The notes: generated by a model from the sequence alone, not told the origin. A DNA stretch of 64,000 bases from Pseudomonas sp. FP2196 (GCF_030687715.1 NZ_CP117445.1:4081501-4145500), one strand, 5' to 3'; positions 44,752 to 55,390 are shown, counted from the first letter of the stretch. Numbers and translations: made by a program.

Positions 44752-44781
44752 AAAACGCCCCGACACAAGTCGGGGCGTTTT
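44752..44781. terminator. Bidirectional terminator between MFS and gap genes
   Basis: AAAACGCCCCGAC, loop ACAA, GTCGGGGCGTTTT: a perfect 13-base stem immediately before the gap stop codon. Confidence 0.92.
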
Positions 44782-44797
44782 CATTTGCAGCTAAGGC

Positions 44798-46261
44798 TTA
44801 GCGCGGGAACGCTGGCGGGTTAACACCGGCCATGTCTTCCATCACGCGAACAACCTGGCAGCTGTAGCCGAACTCGTTGTCGTACCAAACGTACAGAACA
44901 ACGCGGTTGTCCTGAACGATGGTCGCTTCAGCATCGACCACACCGGCGTGGCGCGAGCCAACGAAGTCAGTGGACACCACTTCCTGCGAGTTGACGAAGT
45001 CGATTTGCTTGTGCAGATCGGAGTGCAGCGCCATGTAGCGCAGGTACTCGTTCATCTCTTCACGGGTAGCAGCTTTCTCAAGGTTCAGGTTGAGAATGGC
45101 CATCGACACGTTCGGCGTTGGAACGCGGATCGCGTTACCGGTCAGCTTGCCGGCCAGCTCAGGCAGAGCCTTGGCAGCAGCGGTGGCAGCACCGGTCTCG
45201 GTGATGACCATGTTCAGCGCAGCGGAACGACCACGGCGATCGCCCTTGTGGAAGTTGTCGATCAGGTTCTGGTCGTTGGTGTACGAGTGAACGGTTTCGA
45301 CGTGACCGTTGATGATGCCGAACTTGTCATTTACAGCCTTCAGCACCGGCACGATGGCGTTGGTGGTGCAGGAAGCAGCGGACACGATCTTGTCGTCAGC
45401 GGTGATTTCACCATGGTTGATGCCGTGAACGATGTTCTTCAGCTTGCCTTTGCCAGGCGCGGTCAGAACAACGCGGTCGATACCCGGGCACGCCAGGTGC
45501 TGACCCAGGCCATCAGCGTCACGCCATACACCGGTGTTGTCCACCAGCAGCGCGTCTTTGATGCCGTACTGGGTGTAATCCACCTCGGTCGGGTTCTTCG
45601 CGTAGATCACCTGGATCAGGTTACCGTTGGCGGTGATGGTGTTGTTTTCTTCGTCGATGGTGATGGTGCCGTTGAACGAACCATGTACCGAATCGCGACG
45701 CAGCAGGCTGGCGCGCTTGGTCAGGTCGTTGTCGGCGCCCTTGCGCACCACGATGGCCCGCAGACGCAGACCGTCGCCGCCACCGGTTTTCTCGATAAGG
45801 ATGCGCGCCAGCAGACGGCCGATACGACCGAAGCCGTACAGCACAACGTCAGTGCCTTTGCGGGCCGAAGCGTTTTGCTGGCCAACCACGTCAGCCATTT
45901 CTTCGCGGACGAACTGCTCGGCAGTGCGGCCATTGGCCTCATTGCGGAATTTGAACGCCAACTTGCCCAGATCCACCGAAGCCGCGCCGAGCTTGAGCTC
46001 GCTCATGGCTTTGAGCAGTGGGAATGTTTCGTGGACGGAGAGTTCGCTATCGTCGGAGGAACGATGGCGAGCAAAGCGGTGAGCTTTGAGAATCGCGATG
46101 ACAGACTGGTTGATCAGGCTGCGGCCATAGATCGAGCTCACCACATTGTTATTGCGGTAGAGCTGACCGATAAGCGGGATCATCGCTTCTGCGAGTGCTT
46201 CACGGTCGATCCATTCACCAAGACACTGGTCGGGCTTCTGAGTCACGGGAACCTTCCACAT
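44798..46261 (-). CDS. gap: Glyceraldehyde-3-phosphate dehydrogenase, long form
   Basis: A 487-residue GAPDH with an extra N-terminal region of about 130 residues (EWIDREALAEAMIPLIGQLYRNNNVVSSIYGRSLIN) before the NAD-binding YGFGRIGRLLARIL. The catalytic Cys is in SAASCTTNAIVPVLKAV. This long form is typical of Pseudomonas and thought to act with gluconeogenic metabolism. ATG 46261 has no clear ribosome site; GTG 46246 (MTQKPDQCLGEW) has AAGG five bases upstream and may be the real start. Confidence 0.92.
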   Translation of the reverse strand: MWKVPVTQKPDQCLGEWIDREALAEAMIPLIGQLYRNNNVVSSIYGRSLINQSVIAILKAHRFARHRSSDDSELSVHETFPLLKAMSELKLGAASVDLGKLAFKFRNEANGRTAEQFVREEMADVVGQQNASARKGTDVVLYGFGRIGRLLARILIEKTGGGDGLRLRAIVVRKGADNDLTKRASLLRRDSVHGSFNGTITIDEENNTITANGNLIQVIYAKNPTEVDYTQYGIKDALLVDNTGVWRDADGLGQHLACPGIDRVVLTAPGKGKLKNIVHGINHGEITADDKIVSAASCTTNAIVPVLKAVNDKFGIINGHVETVHSYTNDQNLIDNFHKGDRRGRSAALNMVITETGAATAAAKALPELAGKLTGNAIRVPTPNVSMAILNLNLEKAATREEMNEYLRYMALHSDLHKQIDFVNSQEVVSTDFVGSRHAGVVDAEATIVQDNRVVLYVWYDNEFGYSCQVVRVMEDMAGVNPPAFPR

Positions 46262-46285
46262 GTAGGGGCAGAAAAAAGGGGCTAC

Positions 46286-46314
46286 ATTATGCCGCCCAGA
46301 ACCTCTTGTAGCAA
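46286..46314 (-). promoter_or_regulatory. gap promoter
   Basis: On the minus strand TTGCTA, a 17-base spacer, CATAAT; the start of transcription would be about 20 bases upstream of ATG 46261. Confidence 0.55.
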
Positions 46315-46331
46315 TGCGCGCTTGTCGCGCA
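46315..46331. repeat. TGCGCG-N5-CGCGCA inverted repeat next to the gap promoter
   Basis: A perfect 6-base inverted repeat directly upstream of the presumed -35 of gap. It could be an activator or repressor site; the protein is unknown. Confidence 0.45.
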
Positions 46332-46548
46332 ATCGGTAACAAAATTCCGTTCAAAAAAATTACGCCCCTCGCCAGACCAGTAAAACCGGGGCCTCCAGCA
46401 CAGTCAATTTTTCGACGACTGTTAGACGATGTCTGTAACCCTCCGTAACACCACCCCGTTTCGGCACTACATAACCCTAAAAAAAGTGCTCGTTTTTATG
46501 GTTACCACTACATTTTGCCGAAACAGCGAAGATAGACGCAGTCTGCAA
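46332..46548. other. gap-mfd intergenic region
   Basis: Part of the roughly 350 bases between divergent gap and mfd. Apart from the gap promoter, its inverted repeat and the mfd promoter at 46549-46578, I see nothing I can support. Confidence 0.4.
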
Positions 46549-46578
46549 CTGACAGGCAGCATCGGACGCCGCTACAAT
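46549..46578 (+). promoter_or_regulatory. mfd promoter
   Basis: CTGACA, 18 bases, TACAAT, placing the transcript start about 30 bases before GTG 46616. Confidence 0.55.
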
Positions 46579-46615
46579 TACCGACTTTGTCGCAACGCCT
46601 GGAGCTCAACCTTCC

Positions 46616-49600
46616 GTGCCTGTTCTGCGTCTACCGCTTCTCCCTGCCGAGGCAGGTAAACAGCACTGGGGCAATCTGCCCGGTGCCGCCCTGAGCCTGG
46701 CGATTGCCGAGGCTGCCAGCGCTGCCAAGCGCTTCACCCTGCTACTGACCGCCGACAGCCAGAGTGCCGAACGGCTGGAACAGGAGCTGAGTTTCTTCGC
46801 CCCGGATTTGCCCGTTCTGCATTTCCCCGACTGGGAAACCCTGCCTTACGACCTGTTTTCGCCGCACCAGGACATCATTTCCCAACGCATCGCCAGCCTG
46901 TACAGACTGCCGGAACTGGCGCATGGCGTACTGGTGGTGCCGATCACCACGGCCCTGCATCGTCTGGCGCCGACCAAATTCCTGCTCGGCAGCAGCCTGG
47001 TACTGGACGTCGGCCAGAAGCTCGATGTCGAGCAAATGCGCTCGCGACTTGAAGCCAGTGGCTATCGCTACGTCGACACCGTCTATGAGCACGGTGAATT
47101 CACGGTTCGCGGCGCGCTGATCGATCTCTTCCCGATGGGCAGCAAGCTGCCGTATCGCATTGATCTGTTCGATGACGAAATCGAAACCCTGCGCACCTTC
47201 GATCCGGAAAACCAGCGTTCCATCGACAAGGTCGATTCGGTCAAGCTGCTGCCGGCACGTGAGTTCCCGCTGCAAAAAGATGCGGTGACTCGCTTCAAGG
47301 CGCGTTTCCGCGAGCGTTTTGACGTCGACTTCCGGCGCTGCCCGATCTTTCAGGATTTGAGCAGCGGCATCACCCCGGCCGGTATCGAGTACTACCTGCC
47401 GCTGTTCTTCGACGAAACCTCGACCCTGTTCGATTACCTGCCCCAGGACACGCAAGTGTTCTCGCTACCGGGCATCGAGCAAGCGGCAGAGAACTTCTGG
47501 AACGACGTGCGCAACCGCTATGAAGAACGCCGCGTCGATCCATCGCGGCCTTTATTGCCACCCGCCGAATTGTTCCTGCCGGTAGAAGACTGTTTTGCCC
47601 GCCTCAAAAGCTGGCCGCGCGTGGTTGCCAGTCAGCAGGACGTGGAAACCGGTGTCGGTCGCGAACGCTTCCCCGCTCAGGCATTGCCGAATCTGGCAAT
47701 CGAAGCCAAAGCCACACAACCGCTGGCGGCACTTTCGACCTTCCTCGACGAATTCCCCGGACGCGTGCTGTTTACCGCCGAATCCGCAGGCCGTCGCGAA
47801 GTCTTGCTGGAGTTGCTCGAACGCTTGAAGCTGCGGCCGAAAACCGTCGACAGCTGGCCGGACTTCGTCGCGAGCAAGGATCGCCTGGCAATCACCATTG
47901 CCCCGCTTGACGAAGGCCTGATGCTGGATGACCCGGCGCTGGCACTGGTCGCGGAAAGCCCGCTGTTCGGTCAGCGCGTCATGCAACGTCGCCGCCGCGA
48001 GAAGCGCGCCGACGGCAACAATGACGCCGTCATCAAGAACCTCACCGAGCTGCGCGAAGGCGCACCGGTGGTGCACATTGACCACGGTGTCGGCCGCTAT
48101 CTGGGCCTGACGATTCTGGAAATCGATAATCAGGCTGCCGAATTCCTCACCCTCGAATACGCCGAGAACGCCAAACTCTACGTGCCGGTGGCCAACCTGC
48201 ACTTGATCGCCCGTTACACCGGCAGCGACGACTCTCTGGCTCCACTGCATCGCCTCGGTTCCGAGACCTGGCAGAAAGCCAAACGCAAAGCCGCCGAACA
48301 GGTGCGTGACGTTGCTGCCGAGTTGCTCGACATCTATGCCCGCCGCGCCGCTCGCGAAGGCTACGCGTTCGCTGACCCGAAAGCCGACTACGCAACGTTC
48401 AGCGCAGGCTTCCCGTTCGAAGAGACCCCTGACCAGCAATCCACCATCGAGGCCGTTCGCGAAGACATGCTCGCGCCGAAACCGATGGATCGCCTGGTCT
48501 GCGGTGACGTTGGTTTCGGCAAGACCGAAGTGGCCATGCGTGCGGCGTTTATCGCCGTGCACGGCGGCCGCCAGGTTGCGATTCTGGTGCCGACCACCCT
48601 GCTCGCTCAGCAACACTACAACAGCTTCCGCGACCGCTTCGCCGACTGGCCGGTGACCGTGGAAGTAATGAGCCGCTTCAAGTCGACCAAGGAAGTGAAC
48701 GCGGCGATTGCCGATCTGGCGGAAGGCAAGATCGACATCGTCATCGGTACACACAAGCTGCTTTCCGACGATGTGAAGATCAAAAACCTGGGTTTGGTGA
48801 TCATCGACGAAGAACACCGCTTTGGTGTGCGCCAGAAAGAGCAGCTCAAGGCCCTGCGCAGCGAAGTCGACATCCTCACCCTGACCGCCACACCGATTCC
48901 GCGCACGCTGAACATGGCGGTGTCGGGCATGCGCGACCTGTCGATCATCGCTACGCCGCCGGCCCGACGCCTGTCAGTGCGCACCTTCGTTATGGAACAG
49001 AACAAAAGCACGGTCAAAGAGGCCCTGCTCCGAGAACTGCTGCGTGGCGGCCAGGTTTACTACCTGCACAACGATGTTAAAACCATCGAGAAATGCGCCG
49101 CCGACCTTGCCGAACTGGTACCGGAAGCGCGGATCGGCATCGGTCACGGGCAGATGCGCGAACGCGAACTCGAACAGGTGATGAGCGACTTCTATCACAA
49201 GCGCTTCAACGTGCTGATCGCCTCGACCATTATCGAGACCGGCATCGACGTGCCGAGCGCCAACACCATCATCATCGAGCGCGCCGACAAGTTCGGCCTG
49301 GCGCAACTGCACCAGTTGCGCGGTCGCGTCGGCCGCAGTCACCACCAGGCATATGCGTACCTGCTGACGCCGCCGCGCCAGCAAATCACTTCGGACGCGG
49401 AAAAACGTCTGGAGGCGATCGCCAATACTCAAGATCTCGGTGCCGGTTTCGTGCTGGCCACCAACGATCTGGAAATCCGTGGCGCCGGTGAATTGCTTGG
49501 CGATGGTCAGAGCGGCCAGATTCAGGCGGTGGGCTTCACTTTGTATATGGAAATGCTCGAGCGCGCGGTCAAATCGATCCGCAAGGGCGAACAGCCGAAC

Positions 49601-50065
49601 CTCGATCAACCGCTCGGCGGCGGCCCGGAAGTCAACCTGCGGGTGCCGGCGCTGATTCCGGAAGATTATCTGCCGGACGTGCACGCCCGCCTGATCCTGT
49701 ACAAGCGCATCGCCTCGGCCACCGATGAGGAAGGCCTGAAGGATCTGCAAGTGGAGATGATCGACCGCTTCGGTCTGCTGCCGGAACCGACCAAAAATCT
49801 GGTGCGCATCACGGCCTTGAAACTGCAGGCCGAACAGCTGGGCATCAAGAAGGTCGATGGTGGCCCGCAAGGTGGCCGCATCGAGTTCGCCGCGCAGACG
49901 CCGGTCGACCCGATGACCTTGATCAAGCTGATCCAGAGCCAGCCCAAACGCTACAAATTCGAAGGCGCCACGATGTTCAAGTTTCAGGTGCCGATGGAGC
50001 GCCCGGAAGAGCGCTTTAATACTGTAGAGGCGCTGTTCGAGCGCCTCATTCCGAAAACTGCTTGA
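46616..50065 (+). CDS. mfd: Transcription-repair coupling factor Mfd
   Basis: An 1149-residue translocase that removes stalled RNA polymerase and recruits UvrA. It starts GTG (MPVLRLPLLPAEAGKQHWGNLPGAA) after GGAG. Domains are the UvrB-like N-terminus (about 1-350), the RNA-polymerase-interaction region VVHIDHGVGRYLGL (about 490), RecG-like helicase motifs GDVGFGKTEVAMRAA (Walker A, about 630) and IIDEEHRFGVRQKEQLK, GTETGIDVPSANTIII-type motif V and QLRGRVGRS, and a C-terminal TRCF domain. All key motifs are intact. Confidence 0.97.
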   Translation: MPVLRLPLLPAEAGKQHWGNLPGAALSLAIAEAASAAKRFTLLLTADSQSAERLEQELSFFAPDLPVLHFPDWETLPYDLFSPHQDIISQRIASLYRLPELAHGVLVVPITTALHRLAPTKFLLGSSLVLDVGQKLDVEQMRSRLEASGYRYVDTVYEHGEFTVRGALIDLFPMGSKLPYRIDLFDDEIETLRTFDPENQRSIDKVDSVKLLPAREFPLQKDAVTRFKARFRERFDVDFRRCPIFQDLSSGITPAGIEYYLPLFFDETSTLFDYLPQDTQVFSLPGIEQAAENFWNDVRNRYEERRVDPSRPLLPPAELFLPVEDCFARLKSWPRVVASQQDVETGVGRERFPAQALPNLAIEAKATQPLAALSTFLDEFPGRVLFTAESAGRREVLLELLERLKLRPKTVDSWPDFVASKDRLAITIAPLDEGLMLDDPALALVAESPLFGQRVMQRRRREKRADGNNDAVIKNLTELREGAPVVHIDHGVGRYLGLTILEIDNQAAEFLTLEYAENAKLYVPVANLHLIARYTGSDDSLAPLHRLGSETWQKAKRKAAEQVRDVAAELLDIYARRAAREGYAFADPKADYATFSAGFPFEETPDQQSTIEAVREDMLAPKPMDRLVCGDVGFGKTEVAMRAAFIAVHGGRQVAILVPTTLLAQQHYNSFRDRFADWPVTVEVMSRFKSTKEVNAAIADLAEGKIDIVIGTHKLLSDDVKIKNLGLVIIDEEHRFGVRQKEQLKALRSEVDILTLTATPIPRTLNMAVSGMRDLSIIATPPARRLSVRTFVMEQNKSTVKEALLRELLRGGQVYYLHNDVKTIEKCAADLAELVPEARIGIGHGQMRERELEQVMSDFYHKRFNVLIASTIIETGIDVPSANTIIIERADKFGLAQLHQLRGRVGRSHHQAYAYLLTPPRQQITSDAEKRLEAIANTQDLGAGFVLATNDLEIRGAGELLGDGQSGQIQAVGFTLYMEMLERAVKSIRKGEQPNLDQPLGGGPEVNLRVPALIPEDYLPDVHARLILYKRIASATDEEGLKDLQVEMIDRFGLLPEPTKNLVRITALKLQAEQLGIKKVDGGPQGGRIEFAAQTPVDPMTLIKLIQSQPKRYKFEGATMFKFQVPMERPEERFNTVEALFERLIPKTA

Positions 50066-50076
50066 AAGGACGCCGC

Positions 50077-50643
50077 ATGCGCCTGTTTCGCTCACTGACT
50101 TTGCTACTGACCTTGGTAGCACCCACGGCATTTGCCGATGATACGTATCAAGTCGAAATGATTCTGGTCCGTCAGAACGCCGTACCGGCCATTATCAGCC
50201 GCGCCGCGCCGGAAGACTGGGCCGCCGGCGCACAACGACTTGGCGATGAAACCAAGCGCACGCCTGCACTGGGTGAAGTTGCCGCAAAACTCACCGCCAG
50301 CGGGGAGTACAGCGTGTTGATGCACAAGGCCTGGCAGCAAACTCTCGGCGAGGCACCGGCGAAAGTAGCGGTCAGCGACGGCCAGGAACAGTTCGGCCAG
50401 TTCCCGATCGAGGGCACACTTGAGATGAAACTCGGGCGTTTCACCGACGTGGCTGCCGACTTCTGGGTCAATCAGATCGACAGCAACGGTATGGTCACTG
50501 CCAGTGAACGCCTGAAACAGGACAGCCACACAAAAAACGGCCAACTCAATTATCTCGACAACGGCCACCTGGCCCTGCTGATCAAGATCACTTCCCTGAC
50601 GGCGCCTGCGCCACGGGAAGCGCCTGAAGCCATTCCGGACTGA
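50077..50643 (+). CDS. CsiV-like exported protein
   Basis: A 188-residue protein with a signal peptide ending APTAFA and a beta-rich mature part (DTYQVEMILVRQN, GEYSVLMHKAWQQTLGE, LGRFTDVAADFWVN). Size, the YQVEMILVRQ start and location after mfd match the family that includes CsiV, the peptidoglycan-binding partner of LpoA in Vibrio. A role in cell wall synthesis follows from the family only. AAAGGA upstream fixes ATG 50077. Confidence 0.75.
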   Translation: MRLFRSLTLLLTLVAPTAFADDTYQVEMILVRQNAVPAIISRAAPEDWAAGAQRLGDETKRTPALGEVAAKLTASGEYSVLMHKAWQQTLGEAPAKVAVSDGQEQFGQFPIEGTLEMKLGRFTDVAADFWVNQIDSNGMVTASERLKQDSHTKNGQLNYLDNGHLALLIKITSLTAPAPREAPEAIPD

Positions 50644-50654
50644 TCGAAGTCCTT

Positions 50655-53345
50655 ATGTCCCCGCCCCTGAGTAAACCATTGGCACCCTCCTGGGTCAGCC
50701 GATTCAAGGAACAAAGCCTGGAGCGTGGCCGCCGCTACGCTCTGGAAAACCGGGTACGCATCGCCCAGGTCGGCGATGCGACCATCACCGCCAGTTGCGA
50801 AGGCTCTGGCGGTAACGTCTACCGCCAGACCATTCAACTGCGCGAGTCGGCAAAAAGCACCCTGCTGCTGGTCGACGCGGCATGCACTTGCCCGGTTCGC
50901 AGCAACTGCAAGCACTGCGCAGCGGTGCTGCTGAAAATCCAGGAAACCCTCGACTACCCCGCCGCCGCCAAAGATGCCGAACTACTGGAAAAACTTCAGG
51001 CCGTGCTGGAAAACCGCAGCCCGAAAGCGCCGCCGCAGGTGTTGGTCGACAACGTGCAGCCGGTGCCACGCCTCTGGCTGGCCAGTGTCGAGTTCAGCGC
51101 CTTCGAACCACGCAATGGCAAGATGCAGCGCTACATTCAACATCGCGCAGCGCTGTCGTTCAGTTATCTGGACGAATACGTCAGCGGACAGAAAAACAGC
51201 GACATCCTGATTCGTCAGGAAACCCAGACGCTGCGGATAAAACGCCATCCGGAAGTCGAACAGTCCTACCGCGAACAGTTACGAATACTCGGTTTCCGCA
51301 TTGCCACGCGCCAAAGCAAAGCACTCCCGGAAAGCGCCGGCGAACTCTATGAGATGGTCAATGACAGCGCATGGCTGACCTTTACCCTCAACGATCTGCC
51401 GAAGCTGCGCACGCAGGGCTGGGAATTGCAGATCGATGAGGAGTTCGGCTTCGACCTGACCGCAGTCGATGACTGGTACGCCACCGTCGAACAGGCGCCG
51501 GAGCGCGACTGGTTTGATCTGGAACTGGGCATCATCGTCAACGGCGAGCGCCTGAGCCTGCTGCCGATTCTGCTCAATCTAATGCGCTCGCACGCCGAGA
51601 TTCTCAATCCGGAACGCCTCGCGCGCCGGCGCGACGACGAGCTGATTCTGGTCAATGTTCCCCAGCGCAATATCGAACACGGGCCGTTGCAGGTTGCGCT
51701 TCCGCTGGGCCGACTGAAACCGGTGCTGGCGACCCTCGGCGAGTTCTATCTGCAAGAGCCCGGCGAAACCACCCTGCGCCTGAGCAAGGCCGACGCCACA
51801 CGCCTGAACTCGTTGGAAGGCATTCCGCTGCTTTGGGAAGGCGGCGAGCAGATCCGCACGTTCGCCCAGCGCCTGCGCGACATCCGTGATTTCAGCACAG
51901 AGGCGCCAGAAGGCTTGAACGCGACGCTGCGCCCCTATCAGCTCGAAGGTTTGAGCTGGATGCAATCGCTGCGGCAACTGGAAGTCGGCGGGATTCTTGC
52001 CGATGACATGGGTCTGGGTAAAACCCTACAGACTCTGGCGCACATTCTCAGCGAGAAGAACGCTGGACGTCTGAATCGGCCGTGCATGGTGGTGATGCCG
52101 ACCAGCCTGATTCCGAACTGGCTCGATGAAGCGGCGCACTTTACGCCGCAACTGAAAGTGGTCGCGCTGTACGGAGCCAGTCGCAAAAAGCACTTCGACA
52201 ACCTGGCCGGCTTCGACCTGATCCTCACCACCTACGCCCTGCTGCCCAAGGATGTCGATATTCTGGCCAAACAGCCGCTGCATGTACTGGTGCTGGATGA
52301 AGCGCAGTACATCAAGAACCCGAACAGCAAAGCGGCTCAGGCAGCCCGTGAACTGAATGCGCGCCAGCGCCTGTGCCTGAGCGGTACGCCGCTGGAAAAT
52401 CACCTCGGCGAACTGTGGTCGCTGTTTCATTTCCTGCTGCCCGGCTGGCTCGGCGACGTCAAAAACTTCAACGCCGATTACCGAGTGCCGATTGAAAAGC
52501 GCGGCAGTGAAGTCAGACTTCAGCACCTCAACGGTCGGATAAAACCGTTTCTGCTGCGCCGCACCAAAGAGCAGGTAGCCACCGAACTACCGCCGAAGAC
52601 TGAAATCATCCATTGGGTCGATCTCAACGAAGCCCAACGCGACGTGTACGAAACCATGCGTTTGGCAATGGACAAGAAAGTCCGCGACGAGATCACGCGC
52701 AAAGGGGTGGCGCGCAGCCAGATCATCATCCTTGAGGCGTTGCTCAAGTTGCGTCAGGTCTGCTGTGATTTGCGCCTGGTCAACGACGCCACCCTGCCCG
52801 CTCGCGGCAGCACCTCGGGCAAGCTCGACAGCCTGATGGAAATGCTTGAGGAGTTGTTCGAAGAGGGTCGGCGGATTTTGCTGTTTTCGCAGTTCACTTC
52901 GATGCTGTCACTGATCGAGAACGAGTTGAAAAAACGCAATATCTCCTACGCTTTGCTGACCGGGCAGACCCGGGATCGACGCACGCCGGTGAAGGAGTTT
53001 CAGAGCGGCAAGCGTCAGATTTTTCTGATCAGCCTGAAGGCCGGTGGTGTGGGGTTGAACCTGACGGAAGCAGATACGGTGATTCATTACGACCCGTGGT
53101 GGAACCCGGCGACGGAGAATCAAGCAACCGATCGAGCGTATCGAATCGGGCAGGAGAAACCGGTGTTCGTCTACAAGATGATTGCCCGGGGCACGGTCGA
53201 AGAGAAGATTCAGCACTTGCAGAAGGAAAAGTCCGACTTGGCTGCGGGCGTACTGGATGGACGCAAGGCTGGCGACTGGAAATTGCAGAGTGATGACATT
53301 GAAGCGCTGTTTGCGCCGTTGCCGGATAAGCTCGAAAAACGCTGA
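50655..53345 (+). CDS. SNF2-family helicase with SWIM zinc finger
   Basis: An 896-residue protein. The N-terminal SWIM finger ACTCPVRSNCKHCAAVLL (CxC...CxH) lies at residues about 75-95. After a middle region comes the SNF2 ATPase: LADDMGLGKTLQTLAH (Walker A), VVMPTSLIPNWLDEA, VLDEAQYIKN (motif II), LCLSGTPLENHLGELWSL, KPFLLRRTKEQV, LLFSQFTSMLSLIE and FLISLKAGGVGLNLTEADTVIHYDPWWNPATENQATDRAYRIGQ (motif VI, in part). Such proteins move nucleic-acid-bound complexes; the target is unknown. As I recall, P. aeruginosa has no such gene between the csiV-like and mtiP genes. Confidence 0.9.
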   Translation: MSPPLSKPLAPSWVSRFKEQSLERGRRYALENRVRIAQVGDATITASCEGSGGNVYRQTIQLRESAKSTLLLVDAACTCPVRSNCKHCAAVLLKIQETLDYPAAAKDAELLEKLQAVLENRSPKAPPQVLVDNVQPVPRLWLASVEFSAFEPRNGKMQRYIQHRAALSFSYLDEYVSGQKNSDILIRQETQTLRIKRHPEVEQSYREQLRILGFRIATRQSKALPESAGELYEMVNDSAWLTFTLNDLPKLRTQGWELQIDEEFGFDLTAVDDWYATVEQAPERDWFDLELGIIVNGERLSLLPILLNLMRSHAEILNPERLARRRDDELILVNVPQRNIEHGPLQVALPLGRLKPVLATLGEFYLQEPGETTLRLSKADATRLNSLEGIPLLWEGGEQIRTFAQRLRDIRDFSTEAPEGLNATLRPYQLEGLSWMQSLRQLEVGGILADDMGLGKTLQTLAHILSEKNAGRLNRPCMVVMPTSLIPNWLDEAAHFTPQLKVVALYGASRKKHFDNLAGFDLILTTYALLPKDVDILAKQPLHVLVLDEAQYIKNPNSKAAQAARELNARQRLCLSGTPLENHLGELWSLFHFLLPGWLGDVKNFNADYRVPIEKRGSEVRLQHLNGRIKPFLLRRTKEQVATELPPKTEIIHWVDLNEAQRDVYETMRLAMDKKVRDEITRKGVARSQIIILEALLKLRQVCCDLRLVNDATLPARGSTSGKLDSLMEMLEELFEEGRRILLFSQFTSMLSLIENELKKRNISYALLTGQTRDRRTPVKEFQSGKRQIFLISLKAGGVGLNLTEADTVIHYDPWWNPATENQATDRAYRIGQEKPVFVYKMIARGTVEEKIQHLQKEKSDLAAGVLDGRKAGDWKLQSDDIEALFAPLPDKLEKR

Positions 53346-53370
53346 GATCTTTGGCATCCGCAAGAAAGCT

Positions 53371-53445
53371 ATCGCTGGCAAGCTGGCTCCTACAATTGAT
53401 CTGTGATTTTCACAAATCCCCTGTAGGAGTGAGCCTGCTCGCGAT
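53371..53445. repeat. REP doublet, two families facing
   Basis: ATCGCTGGCAAGCTGGCTCCTACA and TGTAGGAGTGAGCCTGCTCGCGAT are mirrored about a 27-base centre. The arms are similar but not identical (CTGG-AAGC versus CTCG-CAGG), a mixed doublet between convergent genes. Confidence 0.8.
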
Positions 53446-53471
53446 GAAGTCGACTCGGTTCAGAGCCAGAC

Positions 53472-54221
<750 letters not shown>

Positions 54222-55232
54222 TCAATCGATCAGTTGCGCTTCTTTCAGCGCGCCGATAGCGGTGAGCCAGCGCGGATCCTGACGGTAGTCGGTGCTGGCA
54301 AACGCCTGACCACGCATCCGAGCGATGCGAGCGGATGGCTTGACCTTCATCCGTTGTACGGCGCTCAGGGCCAACTCGGCGGCGGCGCGGTCGTTGCAGA
54401 CCAGGCCCATGTCGCAACCGGCACTAAGTGCTGCTTCGATACGACTGGCGGCGTCCCCGACCACATGGGCGCCGGCCATCGACAGATCGTCGCTGAAGAT
54501 CACGCCGTCAAACTGCAACTCGCCGCGCAGGATGTCCTGCAACCAGCGGCGGGAGAAACCTGCAGGCTGTGAATCCACTTGCGGGTAGATAACGTGGGCT
54601 GGCATGACCGCAGCCAGATTTTTGCTGAGTCTGGCGAATGGCACGAGATCGTTGGCGCGGATTTCGTCGAGGCTACGCTCGTCGTTGGGGATCGCGACAT
54701 GAGAGTCCGCTTCGGCCCAGCCGTGACCAGGGAAGTGCTTGCCGGTGGCAGCCATCCCGGCGCTGTTCATGCCACGGATAAAGGCACCGGCGAGCAGAGC
54801 GGCGCGCTCGGGATCACCTTCGAACGAACGCGTGCCAACCACGGCACTGCGCTGGTAATCCAGATCGAGCACCGGGGCGAAGCTCAGGTCGAGGCCGACC
54901 GCCAGCACCTCGGTGGCCATGATCCAGCCGCACTGCTCGGCCAGATATTCGGCGTTCGGATTGTCGGCGATGGCGCGCATGGCCGGCAGGCGCACAAAGC
55001 CTTGACGCAGGCGCTGCACACGGCCGCCCTCCTGGTCCACCGCCAGCAGCAGATCTGGACGAATCGCACGGATCGCCGCGCTTAGCTCACGCACCTGGCG
55101 CGGATGCTCGATATTGCGGGCAAAAATGATCAGGCCGCCCACTTCGGGCTGACGCAACAATTGGCGATCTTCGGCCGTCAACCAAGTACCGGCGACGTCC
55201 ACCATCAACGAGCCTTGCAGGCCAGCAGTCAT
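54222..55232 (-). CDS. nagZ: Beta-N-acetylhexosaminidase NagZ
   Basis: A cytosolic GH3 enzyme of 336 residues that removes GlcNAc from anhydro-muropeptides in peptidoglycan recycling, linked in pseudomonads to AmpC induction. It has LLLAVDQEGGRVQRL, TGKHFPGHGWAEADSHVAIP (catalytic loop with Asp-x-His) and DGVIFSDDLSMAGA with the nucleophile Asp. It is followed by the MTI phosphorylase. Confidence 0.93.
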   Translation of the reverse strand: MTAGLQGSLMVDVAGTWLTAEDRQLLRQPEVGGLIIFARNIEHPRQVRELSAAIRAIRPDLLLAVDQEGGRVQRLRQGFVRLPAMRAIADNPNAEYLAEQCGWIMATEVLAVGLDLSFAPVLDLDYQRSAVVGTRSFEGDPERAALLAGAFIRGMNSAGMAATGKHFPGHGWAEADSHVAIPNDERSLDEIRANDLVPFARLSKNLAAVMPAHVIYPQVDSQPAGFSRRWLQDILRGELQFDGVIFSDDLSMAGAHVVGDAASRIEAALSAGCDMGLVCNDRAAAELALSAVQRMKVKPSARIARMRGQAFASTDYRQDPRWLTAIGALKEAQLID

Positions 55233-55253
55233 AGAGATTCCTTGAAAACGAAA

Positions 55254-55324
55254 AACCCGTTGCGCACGAGATCGCCACCGAAGGCAGTGCCCGGCAGGTC
55301 AGCGATATCGATAGAGAACGGGTT
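55254..55324 (-). terminator. Possible terminator after psrA with a long loop
   Basis: AACCCGTT and AACGGGTT form an 8-base stem enclosing about 55 bases, followed on the minus strand by TTTTTCG and more T. The long loop makes it a weak candidate. Confidence 0.3.
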
Positions 55325-55390
55325 CAGAACGAGAGTCGGCATGGGCGGCTAGCTTAGCGGATACAAGCTGCCGCGCCCACCCGTGAGCGG

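Noticed and set aside
44948..46339. 463-codon open frame on the plus strand
   Set aside because: Antisense to the GAPDH gene, whose catalytic motifs are clear.
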